Assembly: GCA_964550165.1 (NCBI GenBank)
Contig: CAZJYC010000025.1
Span: forward strand, 1-33,000
Direction of reading: 5' to 3'
DNA from: CAZJYC01 sp964550165
Lineage (GTDB): Bacteria > Acidobacteriota > Aminicenantia > Aminicenantales > Aminicenantaceae
DNA: 33,000 nt
In this document: positions 18,132-27,401 of the stretch, piece by piece
Position numbering within the stretch: the stretch's first letter is position 1
Layout: each line of letters starts with the position of its first letter
Notes under the pieces: generated by a model
The model's input: only the letters and a program-made list of their open reading frames with translations
What the model was told of the DNA's origin: nothing
Database searches by the model: none
Position numbers and translations under genes: made by a program

Positions 18132-18159
18132 GCCTGGATTATTCATGAATAATCCAGGC
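18132..18159. repeat. Perfect 28 bp palindrome between convergent genes
   Basis: GCCTGGATTATTCA at 18132-18145 is followed without a gap by its exact reverse complement (18146-18159). It lies 30 bp after the yjbQ stop in the 237 bp gap between convergent genes. It could fold as a terminator stem on either strand, but no T-run follows. It might also be a recombinase or regulator site. Confidence 0.7.
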
Positions 18160-18209
18160 GTCTCCGCGTTATTCAGAAGGAAATCGCTGGATACATTACT
18201 TATTTCAGA

Positions 18210-18232
18210 AAATCGGTACATGTCCCCGATTT
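18210..18232. repeat. Short inverted repeat, possible mobile-element remnant
   Basis: AAATCGG (18210-18216) pairs with CCGATTT (18226-18232) around a GTACATGTCCC-like centre. Similar GGGGACATGTACC strings often accompany IS200/Y1-type transposase relics, but no transposase fragment is visible here. Confidence 0.3.
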
Positions 18233-18338
18233 CCCTGACCATTCAAACAATTTTTCCACTTGCACGAAAAATACTGGCTGGTTACGAAAATTGAGAAATA
18301 AATTAATTTTTCCCAGAGTAGCGGATCAGATAAGCAGG

Positions 18339-21300
18339 CTAATTTTTAATTCTTTGAAGAGTCCTTCTTCTGCGGCGGATTCGAAGATAAAAAACTGGAA
18401 AACAGAAGGTAAATCCAAGCAGGGCAGTGGAGATGACCGGGCCGAAACGAACCATCGAGTAGCTGAAGATTATCAAAGGAAAAAGGCTTATCCGAGCCAA
18501 TATTTTCAACACCTTTTGTTTTGAAATCATATCAGCCAGGAATGGAGAATATCTGTAATAGATATCAATCAACTTGCGTCCAAATCTATTTGACATAAGA
18601 TAGCGATCCCTGAACTCGCGAAGAACATTCACCCAGGGATGAAGCGCAGAACCATAGGCCGCTGTGGCGATGAAGCAGCCTCCCCCACCTTTCGAATCGC
18701 CGCCATCACCTCCGCCACCGCCTGTGGCTTTAAAATTGGCAGTTATGGACTTATTTGCATCTATCGTTATTGTCAGCGGATTTGTTGACCCTGTTGCGCT
18801 GCCACTCCATCCTGTAAATTGGTATCCGCTATTGGCAGTGGCTTTTATAGAGACTTGAGTTCCAGAATCATGAGTATAAGTGCCGGGCGAAGGCTCTGTT
18901 GTTCCGCCAGTGCCTGCAGAAATGGTCAATGTGTATTGACGAATAAAATTGGCTGTTATCGATTTATCCGAATCCATGGTAATTGTCAGCGGATTGTCCA
19001 TCTCATGTCCGCTGGGCACATCTCCTGTCCAGTTTTTGAATCGATAGCCTGTGTCAGGGATGGCTTCTACAGTAAGCTCTGTTCCCTGGCTATAAATGTG
19101 GGTCCCTGGCGAAGGATCAGTTGTGCCTCCAATAGATCCAGCTATGGTTAGGTTGAAATAGCTTACGAGGGGGGTAAAAATAGCTGACTCGACATTGGTC
19201 AAGGTCTTTTTGGCATTATGAAGCGAGAAGCGAAAATTGGTTCCATCTCCTTTAGAAATGCCGATAGTGGGTCCCGCCCCATTCAGCCAGTGGGATAAAT
19301 CTGTATTTCCTCCATCGTAGTTAAACTGAATCCGGCCGTCACTGTAAAGAATAGCTTCCATGTTTACAGGCACAGGGTCTCCTGACATGAACACTTTTTC
19401 GGCCACCCAGCGAATGATTAAGCTGTTAGAGCTGCTTGTGATATAGACATCTTCTCCCGATTGATTGATACCCGAGGTCATCAAATCTGTCCAGCAGGGA
19501 GAGATTCTCTTCCTTTTGGCCATTTCGTAGCCCGTGTTTGTATAATCGTGTGTCCCAGGATAATCAGGATAGATAAAATCAACCCATCCATTGGATGAAA
19601 TGTACAAATTCGTACCAGCCGGGATAATTTCTCCAAAAAAAGGAAAATCAAAGGGAAGTTCGTAATCAAAAATTCCGTCATCTTGTCCGAAATACTGCGC
19701 TGTGCCTCTCCCAACATACTCATGTGCGATCAGAGATTCAGCATAATTATCTTCCTGGACGATATTGAGCATTTCACAGAAATTGTAGAGGTCCACATTC
19801 TGGGAATAAAAGAAGCATTGGGAAGCAGCCCTTCTCTGCGCAATCCAGGATCCAGCCATCGAGTTGAAAAACTCCTGCAAAAATTCGTCCCATTGCGTGT
19901 CAACCAGGAAATCAAGCTGGGTATCGGTATAATTTAAATCAAATTCATCTGATACTTCTGGAAAATAAATAGCCAAGCCGTGGGCATTGAGTTTTGATGA
20001 ATCATGCCGTTCATGGATAACTGTGTTTTCGATTTCTGTCATCAAAGCCTGGGCCGCATTTTTCACGGCAGTGGGATCTGCACTCCAGGAGTCGATCATC
20101 GTCTGGGCAAATGAGCTAATTGTGCTCGCTAAAGCACTTATTTTTTTTAAATCAATTGCGGATAGAGTTTGAGTGCTTCCAGTATATATGTCGTAATAGG
20201 ATTCATAATACCGGTTGACAATCGATGTCCCAAGCTCAGTGGCTGTCCAATAGGGATTGCTAGTCAGGTCTTGAAGAACTGGTGTATAGGGCCAGCCAGC
20301 TAGAGGCTCACTCTCTTCAGAAGCAACCATCACATCGCCATAGTTCCTGATTTCGTAGGCCACTTCCACCATGCCCATCAGGGCTGCATCAAAACCGATG
20401 AGTTGAGCGCCTCCGGTTGAGCTTAGAGCGCTCTGAACTTCCTCCATGGTTAATTCATCTTCACTCGTACTATCCAAGCATGGGTAGCGCCAACCCGCGC
20501 CTCCATTCCAGAGAATGAGGGCATAATTATCTGCAGGAAAGCTCGCTTTAGCCCAACTGATAAAATTTGCCAGGGTCTGCGCGTCACCCATGTTCACTTC
20601 TCCCAGGTCTTCAAACGCATTTTCCGCTGTAGGGGCAAGCCCGGTTGTCACATAAAATCGCTTTGTCGAAGTCCAATTCCCGTGACGAGTATCGTAGCTA
20701 GCTATCCGATCAAACTGGACCACGATGTTGACGTTGGTATCCGACCCCACCGAAGCAATATCAATAAAATCATCAATACTGGATGCTTCTAAACTGTTAT
20801 CACCATCCAGATAAACCATGACTGTCCATGTTTTCCCTGGGAAGCCAAAATGAGGAGTGACAGTTTTGTTTGAATTCATTGTGATGCATAAGGGATTTTC
20901 ATTCTCTTGACCTGCAGGCACATCGCCGCCCCAGTACAAAAATGAATTCCCTGAATCGGGATAGGCGGTTATGCAGACCTGGCTTCCGCTCGGATGAGCG
21001 GATGTGCCCGGTGCCGGGTCTGTTGTTCCTCCAGGAGTTTTGTTGATGGTCAATTGATAATACCCTGGAGTTACCCTAAAGCTGGCTAAAATGGATTTAT
21101 CTGAATCAACCATTACAGTGATAGGATTGTCAGATTGATCCTCATAAAGAACATCTCCTTCCCACCTATAAAAGTAGTAACCCAAAGCAGGTATGGCATT
21201 CACCGTAACCTGTGTCCCAGAATCATAGATGTAGCTGCCTGGCGAAGGGTCTGTTGTGCCTCCCAGACCAGACGAAATTGTCATGACCAATTTTGGAGAC

Positions 21301-22598
21301 CCGCAGAGCAGGTTGACAGCGGCTTGAGTATTCTTGATATTCGCGATGGCGACGGCTGGCTTTATGTTTGTATCCTGAATCTTTATATACGGTTCTGATA
21401 AGTAAGCAAAAGTCTCAGTAAATGCAGCTGTTGGGCTTCCTATAAATCCGCATGAAGGGTGGATATCTCCGTTTGAATCAAGCTTTAGAACCCAGAAATC
21501 GGGCAAGCCACTAGTTCCAGCGCCATATGAACAGGTATAACCTGCAACAACATAACCGCCGTCGCTTGTCTCCTGTATGGAGTAAGAAAGCTCATTGGTT
21601 TCTCCGTATGTTTTCTGCCACTCAATTTCTCCGGTCGATGTCAGCTTCAGTATCAGAGTCTTTGAGCCACATCCGCCTACAATCACATGGCCACCGTCGC
21701 TTGTCTTTTGTATGGAATAAGCTTCCCCGTAACAATCATATGTTTTCTGCCACTCAATATTTCCTGTAGAGGTCAGTTTTAACATCCAAATGTACTTGTA
21801 AAAAGGAGAATATGATGAAGTGTAACCTGCAACCACATATCCTCCATCACCTGTTTCCTGTATGGAGCGAAATTCATCCCAATCACCCAGGACATATGTT
21901 TTTTGCCATTCAACGTCGCCTGTCGATGTCAGCTTCAGTATCCAGGCATTGCGGTCAGCTGATTTATAATAGCCGCCAACTATATACCCTCCATCACTCG
22001 TCTCCTGTACGCAGTTAGCCCCGTCTATCCAACTCCCGCCGTATGACTTTTGCCACTCAATGTCGCCTGTCGATGTCAACTTCAACAGCCAAGCATCACC
22101 GTTCCCAGCGCCGAACGACCCTGTGTCGCCAGCAACAACAAAACCTCCATCACTCGTCTCTTGAATGGAGTGAGCGGACTCATCCAAATGCCCTCCATAT
22201 GTCTTCTGCCACTCAACATCTCCTGTAGATTTCAGTTTTATTATCCAGGCATCCTTGTGTCCAGCTCCAAATGATTCTGTATATCCGGCAACAATATAGC
22301 CTCCGTCACTCGTCGCCTGGACTGCCTTAAAGCACTCATCCTCAAATCCTCCGAACGATCGCTCCCATTCAACAGCTCCGGTTGAGAAAAGTTTTATGAT
22401 CCAGGCATCAAAGCCGTCGGTTCCAGTTCTAAAGGAGGCAGTGTGCCCCACAACAATGTAACCGCCGTCGCTTGTCTGCTGAGCAGAATAAGCACAGTCA
22501 TTGTTATCTTTTCCATAAGTTCTTGCCCATTGGGCATTGAGATCCATAAGGGAAGTTAAAAACAAGAGAAATATTAAGGCACAAATGATTTTTTTCAT
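18339..22598 (-). CDS. Surface repeat protein with clostripain-like pseudopeptidase domain and CFI-box C-terminus
   Basis: This is a 1419 aa protein. Residues 1-22 are a signal peptide. Residues 23-385 hold seven ~50-residue propeller-type repeats (TSDGGYIVAG ... LKLTSTGDIEWQKTYGG). Residues 437-508 and 515-585 are InlB-type B-repeats (GGTTDPSPG ... DSDKSI). Residues 588-915 form a C11 clostripain-like domain starting TWTVMVYLDGDNSLE. Residues ~955-1145 are a nidogen-like beta domain, and 1148-1219 and 1221-1290 are two more B-repeats. A Gly-rich linker leads to GGGCFIATAAYGS (1305-1317), then amphipathic and hydrophobic segments and an Arg-rich end. In C11 enzymes the catalytic His and Cys lie in W-x-HG and FDACLM; here the sequences read LILWNGGAGW (Gly699) and IGFDAALMG (Ala739), so proteolysis is unlikely. 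It is probably an exported adhesin or binding protein. GGGGAGAG precedes the ATG. Confidence 0.88.
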   Translation of the reverse strand: MKKIICALIFLLFLTSLMDLNAQWARTYGKDNNDCAYSAQQTSDGGYIVVGHTASFRTGTDGFDAWIIKLFSTGAVEWERSFGGFEDECFKAVQATSDGGYIVAGYTESFGAGHKDAWIIKLKSTGDVEWQKTYGGHLDESAHSIQETSDGGFVVAGDTGSFGAGNGDAWLLKLTSTGDIEWQKSYGGSWIDGANCVQETSDGGYIVGGYYKSADRNAWILKLTSTGDVEWQKTYVLGDWDEFRSIQETGDGGYVVAGYTSSYSPFYKYIWMLKLTSTGNIEWQKTYDCYGEAYSIQKTSDGGHVIVGGCGSKTLILKLTSTGEIEWQKTYGETNELSYSIQETSDGGYVVAGYTCSYGAGTSGLPDFWVLKLDSNGDIHPSCGFIGSPTAAFTETFAYLSEPYIKIQDTNIKPAVAIANIKNTQAAVNLLCGSPKLVMTISSGLGGTTDPSPGSYIYDSGTQVTVNAIPALGYYFYRWEGDVLYEDQSDNPITVMVDSDKSILASFRVTPGYYQLTINKTPGGTTDPAPGTSAHPSGSQVCITAYPDSGNSFLYWGGDVPAGQENENPLCITMNSNKTVTPHFGFPGKTWTVMVYLDGDNSLEASSIDDFIDIASVGSDTNVNIVVQFDRIASYDTRHGNWTSTKRFYVTTGLAPTAENAFEDLGEVNMGDAQTLANFISWAKASFPADNYALILWNGGAGWRYPCLDSTSEDELTMEEVQSALSSTGGAQLIGFDAALMGMVEVAYEIRNYGDVMVASEESEPLAGWPYTPVLQDLTSNPYWTATELGTSIVNRYYESYYDIYTGSTQTLSAIDLKKISALASTISSFAQTMIDSWSADPTAVKNAAQALMTEIENTVIHERHDSSKLNAHGLAIYFPEVSDEFDLNYTDTQLDFLVDTQWDEFLQEFFNSMAGSWIAQRRAASQCFFYSQNVDLYNFCEMLNIVQEDNYAESLIAHEYVGRGTAQYFGQDDGIFDYELPFDFPFFGEIIPAGTNLYISSNGWVDFIYPDYPGTHDYTNTGYEMAKRKRISPCWTDLMTSGINQSGEDVYITSSSNSLIIRWVAEKVFMSGDPVPVNMEAILYSDGRIQFNYDGGNTDLSHWLNGAGPTIGISKGDGTNFRFSLHNAKKTLTNVESAIFTPLVSYFNLTIAGSIGGTTDPSPGTHIYSQGTELTVEAIPDTGYRFKNWTGDVPSGHEMDNPLTITMDSDKSITANFIRQYTLTISAGTGGTTEPSPGTYTHDSGTQVSIKATANSGYQFTGWSGSATGSTNPLTITIDANKSITANFKATGGGGGDGGDSKGGGGCFIATAAYGSALHPWVNVLREFRDRYLMSNRFGRKLIDIYYRYSPFLADMISKQKVLKILARISLFPLIIFSYSMVRFGPVISTALLGFTFCFPVFYLRIRRRRRTLQRIKN
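21444..22532 (-). repeat. Seven in-frame ~150 bp coding repeats
   Basis: The N-terminal half of the surface protein is built of seven degenerate units of about 45-55 codons, each with a TSDGG or TGDGG turn and most with a D-A-W-I/L-L-K-L strand and a W-Q-K-T-Y motif. At the DNA level the stretches encoding LTSTGD and EWQKTYGG recur closely, so unit gain or loss by recombination is possible. Confidence 0.8.
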
Positions 22599-22652
22599 TT
22601 CTCTCCCCGCATTAGCTATTCAAAAGACATGTTGATTTTTTCCAGCAAAGCA

Positions 22653-22681
22653 TATCTATATTACTATATTAGAATTGTCAA
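22653..22681 (-). promoter_or_regulatory. Possible promoter of the surface-protein gene
   Basis: On the minus strand TTGACA (22681-22676) is followed after 17 bp by TAGATA (22658-22653). A start near 22646 gives a leader of ~48 nt that contains the GGGGAGAG ribosome site. A second candidate, TTGACA at 22812-22807 with TAATAT at 18 bp spacing (22788-22783), lies further upstream. Confidence 0.4.
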
Positions 22682-22812
22682 AGTTCATTTATTTAGTTGG
22701 TCGATTTTTTTTGCAGAGATAAAACTTATCTTTGCGTGACAATCTTAATCTTTCCAAACCTAAGCATTATCTTATTGTGTTGATATTAGAATAAAAAAGC
22801 TATCTTTGTCAA

Positions 22813-23111
22813 TTTAAAATTACTCCCTGAGAGTGCGATGAACGGACGACAAAGCTAATTCATATGAAACCCTTCTTTAATGACGTCGTCACTTCTCTTT
22901 GCTCCCCGCGATGACACTTTTATCGCTATGCATGTTTTAGTGAAGTTTGATTGATTTTAATCGGAGAAAACTTCAATATGGCTTTCCGGATTAAGAGCCG
23001 ATCCGCGCTTGTTCCGAATATTCCATCGCTGATTTTAAACCTCTCTTCGTTACGCAAAAAGCGAACTAAGCCGGATTCTTTTCAAGATAGAGAAGAAATT
23101 CTCTCCAAATG
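22813..23111. other. Non-coding gap
   Basis: I see no gene here. A decayed stretch at 22880-22920 (GTCGTCAC, then CCCCGCGATGAC) vaguely resembles the CGAGGAAC-type repeat at 27935-28065. A short hairpin AGAGAA-GAAA-TTCTCT at 23091-23106 lies just past the DsrE-like stop and could help end that transcript. Confidence 0.4.
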
Positions 23112-23594
23112 TTAAATAAAAAGCGTGATGTCGGACTGCTGGGCCTGCTCGATAAAAGCGGCCACGCCCACGCACTGGGCCACCTCATCGATCATCTTTT
23201 CCTTGGGGATTTCCATGACCGCCATGCTCATCTGGCAGCCATAGAGCTTGACCCCGAGGTCGATGGCCATTTGCCGGAGCTCTGCCAGCGAGGGAACGCG
23301 CCTGGCCTTCATCATCTTCTTGAACATCCAGCGGCCAATCCCTCCAAAGCTGAATTTGCTGGGCGTGGCCCTGCCGATATCTCCCCCGTAGAATAGACCT
23401 AACAGCCGTCCGAAGAAGCTTTTTCCTGTTCTGGCTTTTTTCTTGAGCGCCCGCAGCCCCCAGAAAGTAAAGAACATGGTGACATCCATGTTTGAGGCCG
23501 CGGCTCCTGTGGCGATGCTAAAGGCGGCAAACAATTTATCCATATCGCCGCTGAAAACGATCATGGAGAGTTTTTTTCTCTTCTTTTCTTGCAT
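23112..23594 (-). CDS. DsrE/DsrF/DrsH-like family protein
   Basis: This is a 160 aa small cytoplasmic protein with the DsrE-like fold. It opens with a beta strand (KLSMIVFSGDMDKLFAAFSIATGAAASNMDVTMFFTFWG in outline, residues 8-46), has a basic variable middle, and a conserved Cys in KLYGCQMSMAVM near residue 118. That Cys is the likely sulfur carrier or redox residue. Proteins of this group are often called 'peroxiredoxin-like' and linked to sulfur transfer, but no sulfur genes are adjacent. The ATG at 23592-23594 is preceded on its strand by GGGGAGGGA, about 11 nt away. It lies 130 bp downstream of the M14 peptidase gene in the same direction and may be co-transcribed with it. Confidence 0.85.
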   Translation of the reverse strand: MQEKKRKKLSMIVFSGDMDKLFAAFSIATGAAASNMDVTMFFTFWGLRALKKKARTGKSFFGRLLGLFYGGDIGRATPSKFSFGGIGRWMFKKMMKARRVPSLAELRQMAIDLGVKLYGCQMSMAVMEIPKEKMIDEVAQCVGVAAFIEQAQQSDITLFI

Positions 23595-23724
23595 CGGTTA
23601 AAATCCCTCCCCTGGCTTAACGCTTGCGGTCGATGGCAGCTTTCTCTTTTTAGAGCAAGAAATCAAGGATTCCTGGAGAACTTTGCTGATAAGGTCGAAG
23701 TCTTTGACGGTCCTGGGATTGGAC

Positions 23725-26337
23725 TCATTCGGTTTCTGGATAGAGCAGCGAGTTGAGCAGGAACTTGTATGTTCCGTGGGACTGAGCTCGGAACTGACAT
23801 CTGACACCGATGAGGATGATGCGACCCTTTTTGTACTTTGTATCGACCACAGCAGCGGTCCGGGCAATCACGTCCTCTCCCAGAAGCCATCCGCTCAACA
23901 GGATATTTTCTTCCGGGTAGCTGGCCACGACTTTTCTGTCCCATTCTCCAGAAGGCACCCAGGTGCTCAGGGCCAGGCTGTCAGAAAACATCGCTGCCGC
24001 CTCTTGGGGCATGCCATATCCGACTGGAGTTCGATTATCGACATTAATTTTCAGGATGGATGTGGGACAGAAAAATTTGCTCCGCTCGACTCTCTCCAGG
24101 GCATTTCTGGCCGGTACTCCCTTGAATTCTTTGAAAACCAATTCACAGGCCTCGTTGAGTGTCACCAGGATGCCTCCCTTTTCCACAAAGCTTTTTAAAG
24201 CCTCCACCCCTTCTTTTTCAATACCTCCTTCATATTCGGGAGGAATTTCTGTGAAGTAACGGGCCCAGGGAGAGGTAGGACTGGGTTTTCCGGTGAGGAT
24301 GATGTCTGCATTCTCGTCCGCAAAGACAATCACATCGTATTTGGCCTTCAGGTCGACTTTCTGTTCCTGCTTCCCTTTCTTTGCGCTTTTAAAATCACTG
24401 TTGTGTAGAGTCGTGAAAGCGATGCCTATGTCATCGAAGACATAACGTGTCCAGCCCTCGTCCATGTTGGACCTCCAGGATTGGTAGAGGCCGATCCGCG
24501 GATTTTTCAAAGGCGATTTGGGAATTTCAGAGATGTTATCGATGCCATAAACAGGGAGATGCCACTTCTCCAGGAGGCCAGGCAAAGTTTTTTGTGCGTC
24601 TGGAGTGTTCCGGACGATGAAGCTTCCCGCCGCTGCCTTGAATTTATCTCCCTCGATTTTTTCCTTGGAGCGGAAGATTTCGGCGTTGGCTCGCAGCAAA
24701 GCAAAAGCAACAGCATAAGAGGCATTCGTCCGGGAATCGAGGATAACGTAAGCTGATTTCTCTGGCGTCGTTGGGGAAGGATAGGGAACTTTTTCCAGCT
24801 TTTCAAGACTGGCTTCAAAAGGCGTTTCTATCCTCTCGCAGCTGACGCCCATCTGCAGCGGAAGCGTCCAGCCGGCATTATCGTAGGGAGGGACAGGAGG
24901 CCCACCTTCGTATTGACGGATGTCCGGGTATTTCTGCCTCTCGAGCAAAGCCTGGGCATAAGGCTTGTAAGGCTGGGACATCTTGACCACAAAAGACCCG
25001 GCTGGATAGGGCTTGCCTCCTGCCAGGAAATCCTCTCTGGCCTGATGGATTTCCACTCCGGCAATCATCAGGATGTCGAGCATCCGCAGCGCAGTGGGAT
25101 AGTCACGCTGTTTGCTAGAGATGACGAAGGCATAAGGCTCGCCTTTTTCTCTTGTTTCGACCGAGTTTTTGTTCATCCGGTAAAAGTTATAGAGGAAATC
25201 TTCCTTGTGCATAAAGGCCGTTTTGATCAGGCTTAGAGAAAGGGTCAGCTCATAATCGACCAGGTCTCTGAGCCTCCACCAGCCTCCTGGCCAGGGGTCG
25301 GGGAATTCGATCCGCTTTTCGTAATAGGACTTGGGCACTTCTGTCGGTTCGATGTAAATCGGAGTGGCCACTTTGACCGAAGCCATTTCGCTCAGCAGCC
25401 CAACGACATTATGAAGCCAGGATGTGTCGTCGCAGGCCCCGATCCACCATCCCGTGAAGCTTCTTCCGTGGACAACTCCCCTGAAGCCGTTTTTCTGGAG
25501 GTCATAGGCCATGCTGGCGCCGCAGAGGTTGACTGCCCGCCAGAGAAGAGGCTGGACATTGGGAATCGGGGGATTCATGAAGGGCGGGATGAAAAGCCTG
25601 GCGCCGGTGGAGCCCATCTGGTGCTCATCGATATGAATCTGAGGCAGCCAGTCGTGGTAAAGGACTCTGGTCACAGCCCGCGTTTCAGAGAGGTTGAACA
25701 TGAACCAGTCGCGGTTGTTGTCGTGGCCGGCATAATGATGGTAGAGCCAGGGCATGGAGCCTCCTTCGTATTTGCTTCCCACATATTTCCGGTACCACTC
25801 GGTGACCATCTGTTCGCCATCAGGGTTTATGGTGGGAGCAAGCAAAACGATAACGTCATCCAGAACTTTATCGGCCTCAAAAGGAGTATCTCCTTTGGCC
25901 AGCTTATAGGCCAGCTCCATGGACATCTGGGAAGAGGCGATCTCTGAGGCGTGGATGTTGCAGGTGATGAGGACAATGACCTTCCCCTCTTTGGCAAGTT
26001 TCTTGGCTTCTTCTTCGGAAAGGATTCTTGGGTCTCTCAGCTTTTTTGTGATTTCCCTGTAAGCGTCCAGCTTGCCCATGTTGTTCTCGGAGGTGATGAT
26101 AGCCATGATCATCGGCTTTTTCAGGATCGAGGTGCCGATTTCTATGACCTTGATTTTTTCTGATTCCTGGTCGAGCTTCTGGAAGTAACCCAGAATCTGA
26201 CTGTAATCAGCCAGCTTGCGGTCTTCGCCGACTTTAAAGCCCAGAAACTCTTCAGGAGGAGTCTGGGCAGCGAGAAAGTAGGGCAGAAAAAGCAGCACAA
26301 AGACTAAAACCCCTGCAGCTTTTTTATGTTTTTTCAT
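23725..26337 (-). CDS. Secreted M14-family zinc carboxypeptidase
   Basis: This is an 870 aa protein. Residues 1-24 form a signal peptide (MKKHKK, then a Leu/Val core ending in AAQ). The M14 peptidase domain covers ~40-400. The zinc ligands are seen as H129-x-x-E132 in NIHASEIAS, with the third ligand in QIHIDEHQMG (His235 or His239), and NPDGEQ and HDNNRDWFMFN are typical family blocks. The C-terminal third (~590-870) looks like a glutamine-amidotransferase-like flavodoxin fold (DVIVFADEN, then FVEKGGILVTLNEAC) seen in long M14 proteins of Acidobacteriota and Bacteroidota. It should trim peptides outside the cytoplasmic membrane. The start at 26337 was chosen over an upstream one at 26445 because AAAGGAGGTG lies immediately 5' and a signal peptide follows. 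Confidence 0.9.
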   Translation of the reverse strand: MKKHKKAAGVLVFVLLFLPYFLAAQTPPEEFLGFKVGEDRKLADYSQILGYFQKLDQESEKIKVIEIGTSILKKPMIMAIITSENNMGKLDAYREITKKLRDPRILSEEEAKKLAKEGKVIVLITCNIHASEIASSQMSMELAYKLAKGDTPFEADKVLDDVIVLLAPTINPDGEQMVTEWYRKYVGSKYEGGSMPWLYHHYAGHDNNRDWFMFNLSETRAVTRVLYHDWLPQIHIDEHQMGSTGARLFIPPFMNPPIPNVQPLLWRAVNLCGASMAYDLQKNGFRGVVHGRSFTGWWIGACDDTSWLHNVVGLLSEMASVKVATPIYIEPTEVPKSYYEKRIEFPDPWPGGWWRLRDLVDYELTLSLSLIKTAFMHKEDFLYNFYRMNKNSVETREKGEPYAFVISSKQRDYPTALRMLDILMIAGVEIHQAREDFLAGGKPYPAGSFVVKMSQPYKPYAQALLERQKYPDIRQYEGGPPVPPYDNAGWTLPLQMGVSCERIETPFEASLEKLEKVPYPSPTTPEKSAYVILDSRTNASYAVAFALLRANAEIFRSKEKIEGDKFKAAAGSFIVRNTPDAQKTLPGLLEKWHLPVYGIDNISEIPKSPLKNPRIGLYQSWRSNMDEGWTRYVFDDIGIAFTTLHNSDFKSAKKGKQEQKVDLKAKYDVIVFADENADIILTGKPSPTSPWARYFTEIPPEYEGGIEKEGVEALKSFVEKGGILVTLNEACELVFKEFKGVPARNALERVERSKFFCPTSILKINVDNRTPVGYGMPQEAAAMFSDSLALSTWVPSGEWDRKVVASYPEENILLSGWLLGEDVIARTAAVVDTKYKKGRIILIGVRCQFRAQSHGTYKFLLNSLLYPETE

Positions 26338-26365
26338 CTTCACCTCCTTTGTTTTGGGAATATTC

Positions 26366-26394
26366 TTTCTATCACTTGCTTTTTTTTCTGTCAA
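26366..26394 (-). promoter_or_regulatory. Promoter of the M14 peptidase gene
   Basis: On the minus strand a perfect TTGACA (26394-26389) and TAGAAA (26371-26366) are spaced by 17 bp. The start near 26359 leaves a short leader with the AAAGGAGG ribosome site and supports the ATG at 26337. The remaining gap up to 26692 shows no gene; GGTAAAA/TTTTACC at 26676-26697 could form a weak stem across the yugP stop. Confidence 0.5.
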
Positions 26395-26692
26395 GCTCAG
26401 GCTCAGGCTGGATGATGTAACCTTTTTTGCGTGACGGAAAATCATGCTATGGAGCAGGGTGGGTGTCTCAAAAACACGCCGCTTTTGCCCCGTCGAGATA
26501 CTCGGAGGAGAAAAAGCTTCGGCACGGATGATTGGCTGGTAAAAGGAAGACAGTGCCTTTTCCTGTGTTTTAGATCCAGAAGATGGTTTTCTTTTAGATT
26601 GATGCGCAGAAACTTAGCTGAGCAGAATATTTCCTGTTTGAATGAAAAAAGAGAAGTATTAAAAGAAAGCTTAATGGTAAAAAACAGGACTT

Positions 26693-27382
26693 TTACCGTC
26701 TTGAGCCTCGAAGAAGAAAGAGGCGGAGAAGTTGCATGACGGCCATGGCTGTGGCCGCCACATAGGTTAGGGCCGCGGCAGAAAGAACCTTGCGAGCTCC
26801 AGCAAGCTCTTCTCTATCAAGATATTGTCCTTCCCCGAGAAGAACCAAAGCTCGGCGGGAGGCGTTGAACTCCACAGGAAGGGTCAGGACGCTAAAAAAC
26901 ACAGCTCCGGCAAATAGCAGGATTCCGATGTCCATCAGGATACTCGGGCCCTGCCGGCTGAATAAGAAGCCGATAAAGAAGAGGGGAAATGCAAGAGTCG
27001 AGCCAAGGTTGGCCACAGGATAAATGCTATTTCTGATATAAAGGGGAACGTAGCCGGCATGGTGCTGAAGCGCGTGGCCTGCTTCATGAGCCGCAATTCC
27101 CAGAGCGGCCAGCGAGCTGCTTCCATAGACCCCCTCTGAGAGGCGAAGGACCTTTTTGCGGGGATCGTAATGGTCAGTCAGCCGGCCGGGTGTTCTTTCG
27201 ACTTTGACCTCACTAACGCCGCTTGAGCTTAAGATTTGCTTTGCGGCCTCAGCGGCTGAAATTCGCGATGAAGCTAAAATCCTGCTAAAACGACTGTAAG
27301 TACCTTTCACCTTCTGCTGGGCATAGATGGCTAGAAAAAGTGTGGGAATCAAAAGGATGAATGTATAATCCCAGAAAAACAT
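26693..27382 (-). CDS. yugP: YugP-type membrane zinc metallopeptidase
   Basis: This is a 229 aa integral membrane protein of the Zn-peptidase 2 (YugP) family. A first helix is at ~2-20, the zinc site HEAGH is at residues 99-103 and followed by ALQHHAG, and two or three further hydrophobic segments lie at ~125-165 and ~195-222. Preceding blocks KVERTPGRLTDHYDPRKKVLRLSEGVYG are family-typical. Substrate and role are unknown in most bacteria. The ATG at 27382 was chosen because GAGGAG (27397-27392) lies 9 nt upstream, while the in-frame TTG at 27388 is only 3 nt from it. It is transcribed divergently from the SRP RNA. Confidence 0.9.
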   Translation of the reverse strand: MFFWDYTFILLIPTLFLAIYAQQKVKGTYSRFSRILASSRISAAEAAKQILSSSGVSEVKVERTPGRLTDHYDPRKKVLRLSEGVYGSSSLAALGIAAHEAGHALQHHAGYVPLYIRNSIYPVANLGSTLAFPLFFIGFLFSRQGPSILMDIGILLFAGAVFFSVLTLPVEFNASRRALVLLGEGQYLDREELAGARKVLSAAALTYVAATAMAVMQLLRLFLLRGSRR

Positions 27383-27401
27383 CGTCAAATACTCCTCGAT
27401 T

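Noticed and set aside
21444..22532. CRISPR-like regular repeats
   Set aside because: The units are degenerate, in frame and protein-coding. No short identical repeat with variable spacers exists anywhere in the window.
26338..26445. Longer start of the M14 peptidase
   Set aside because: The extra 36 residues are low-complexity and precede a typical signal peptide, and the promoter and ribosome site lie inside this stretch.
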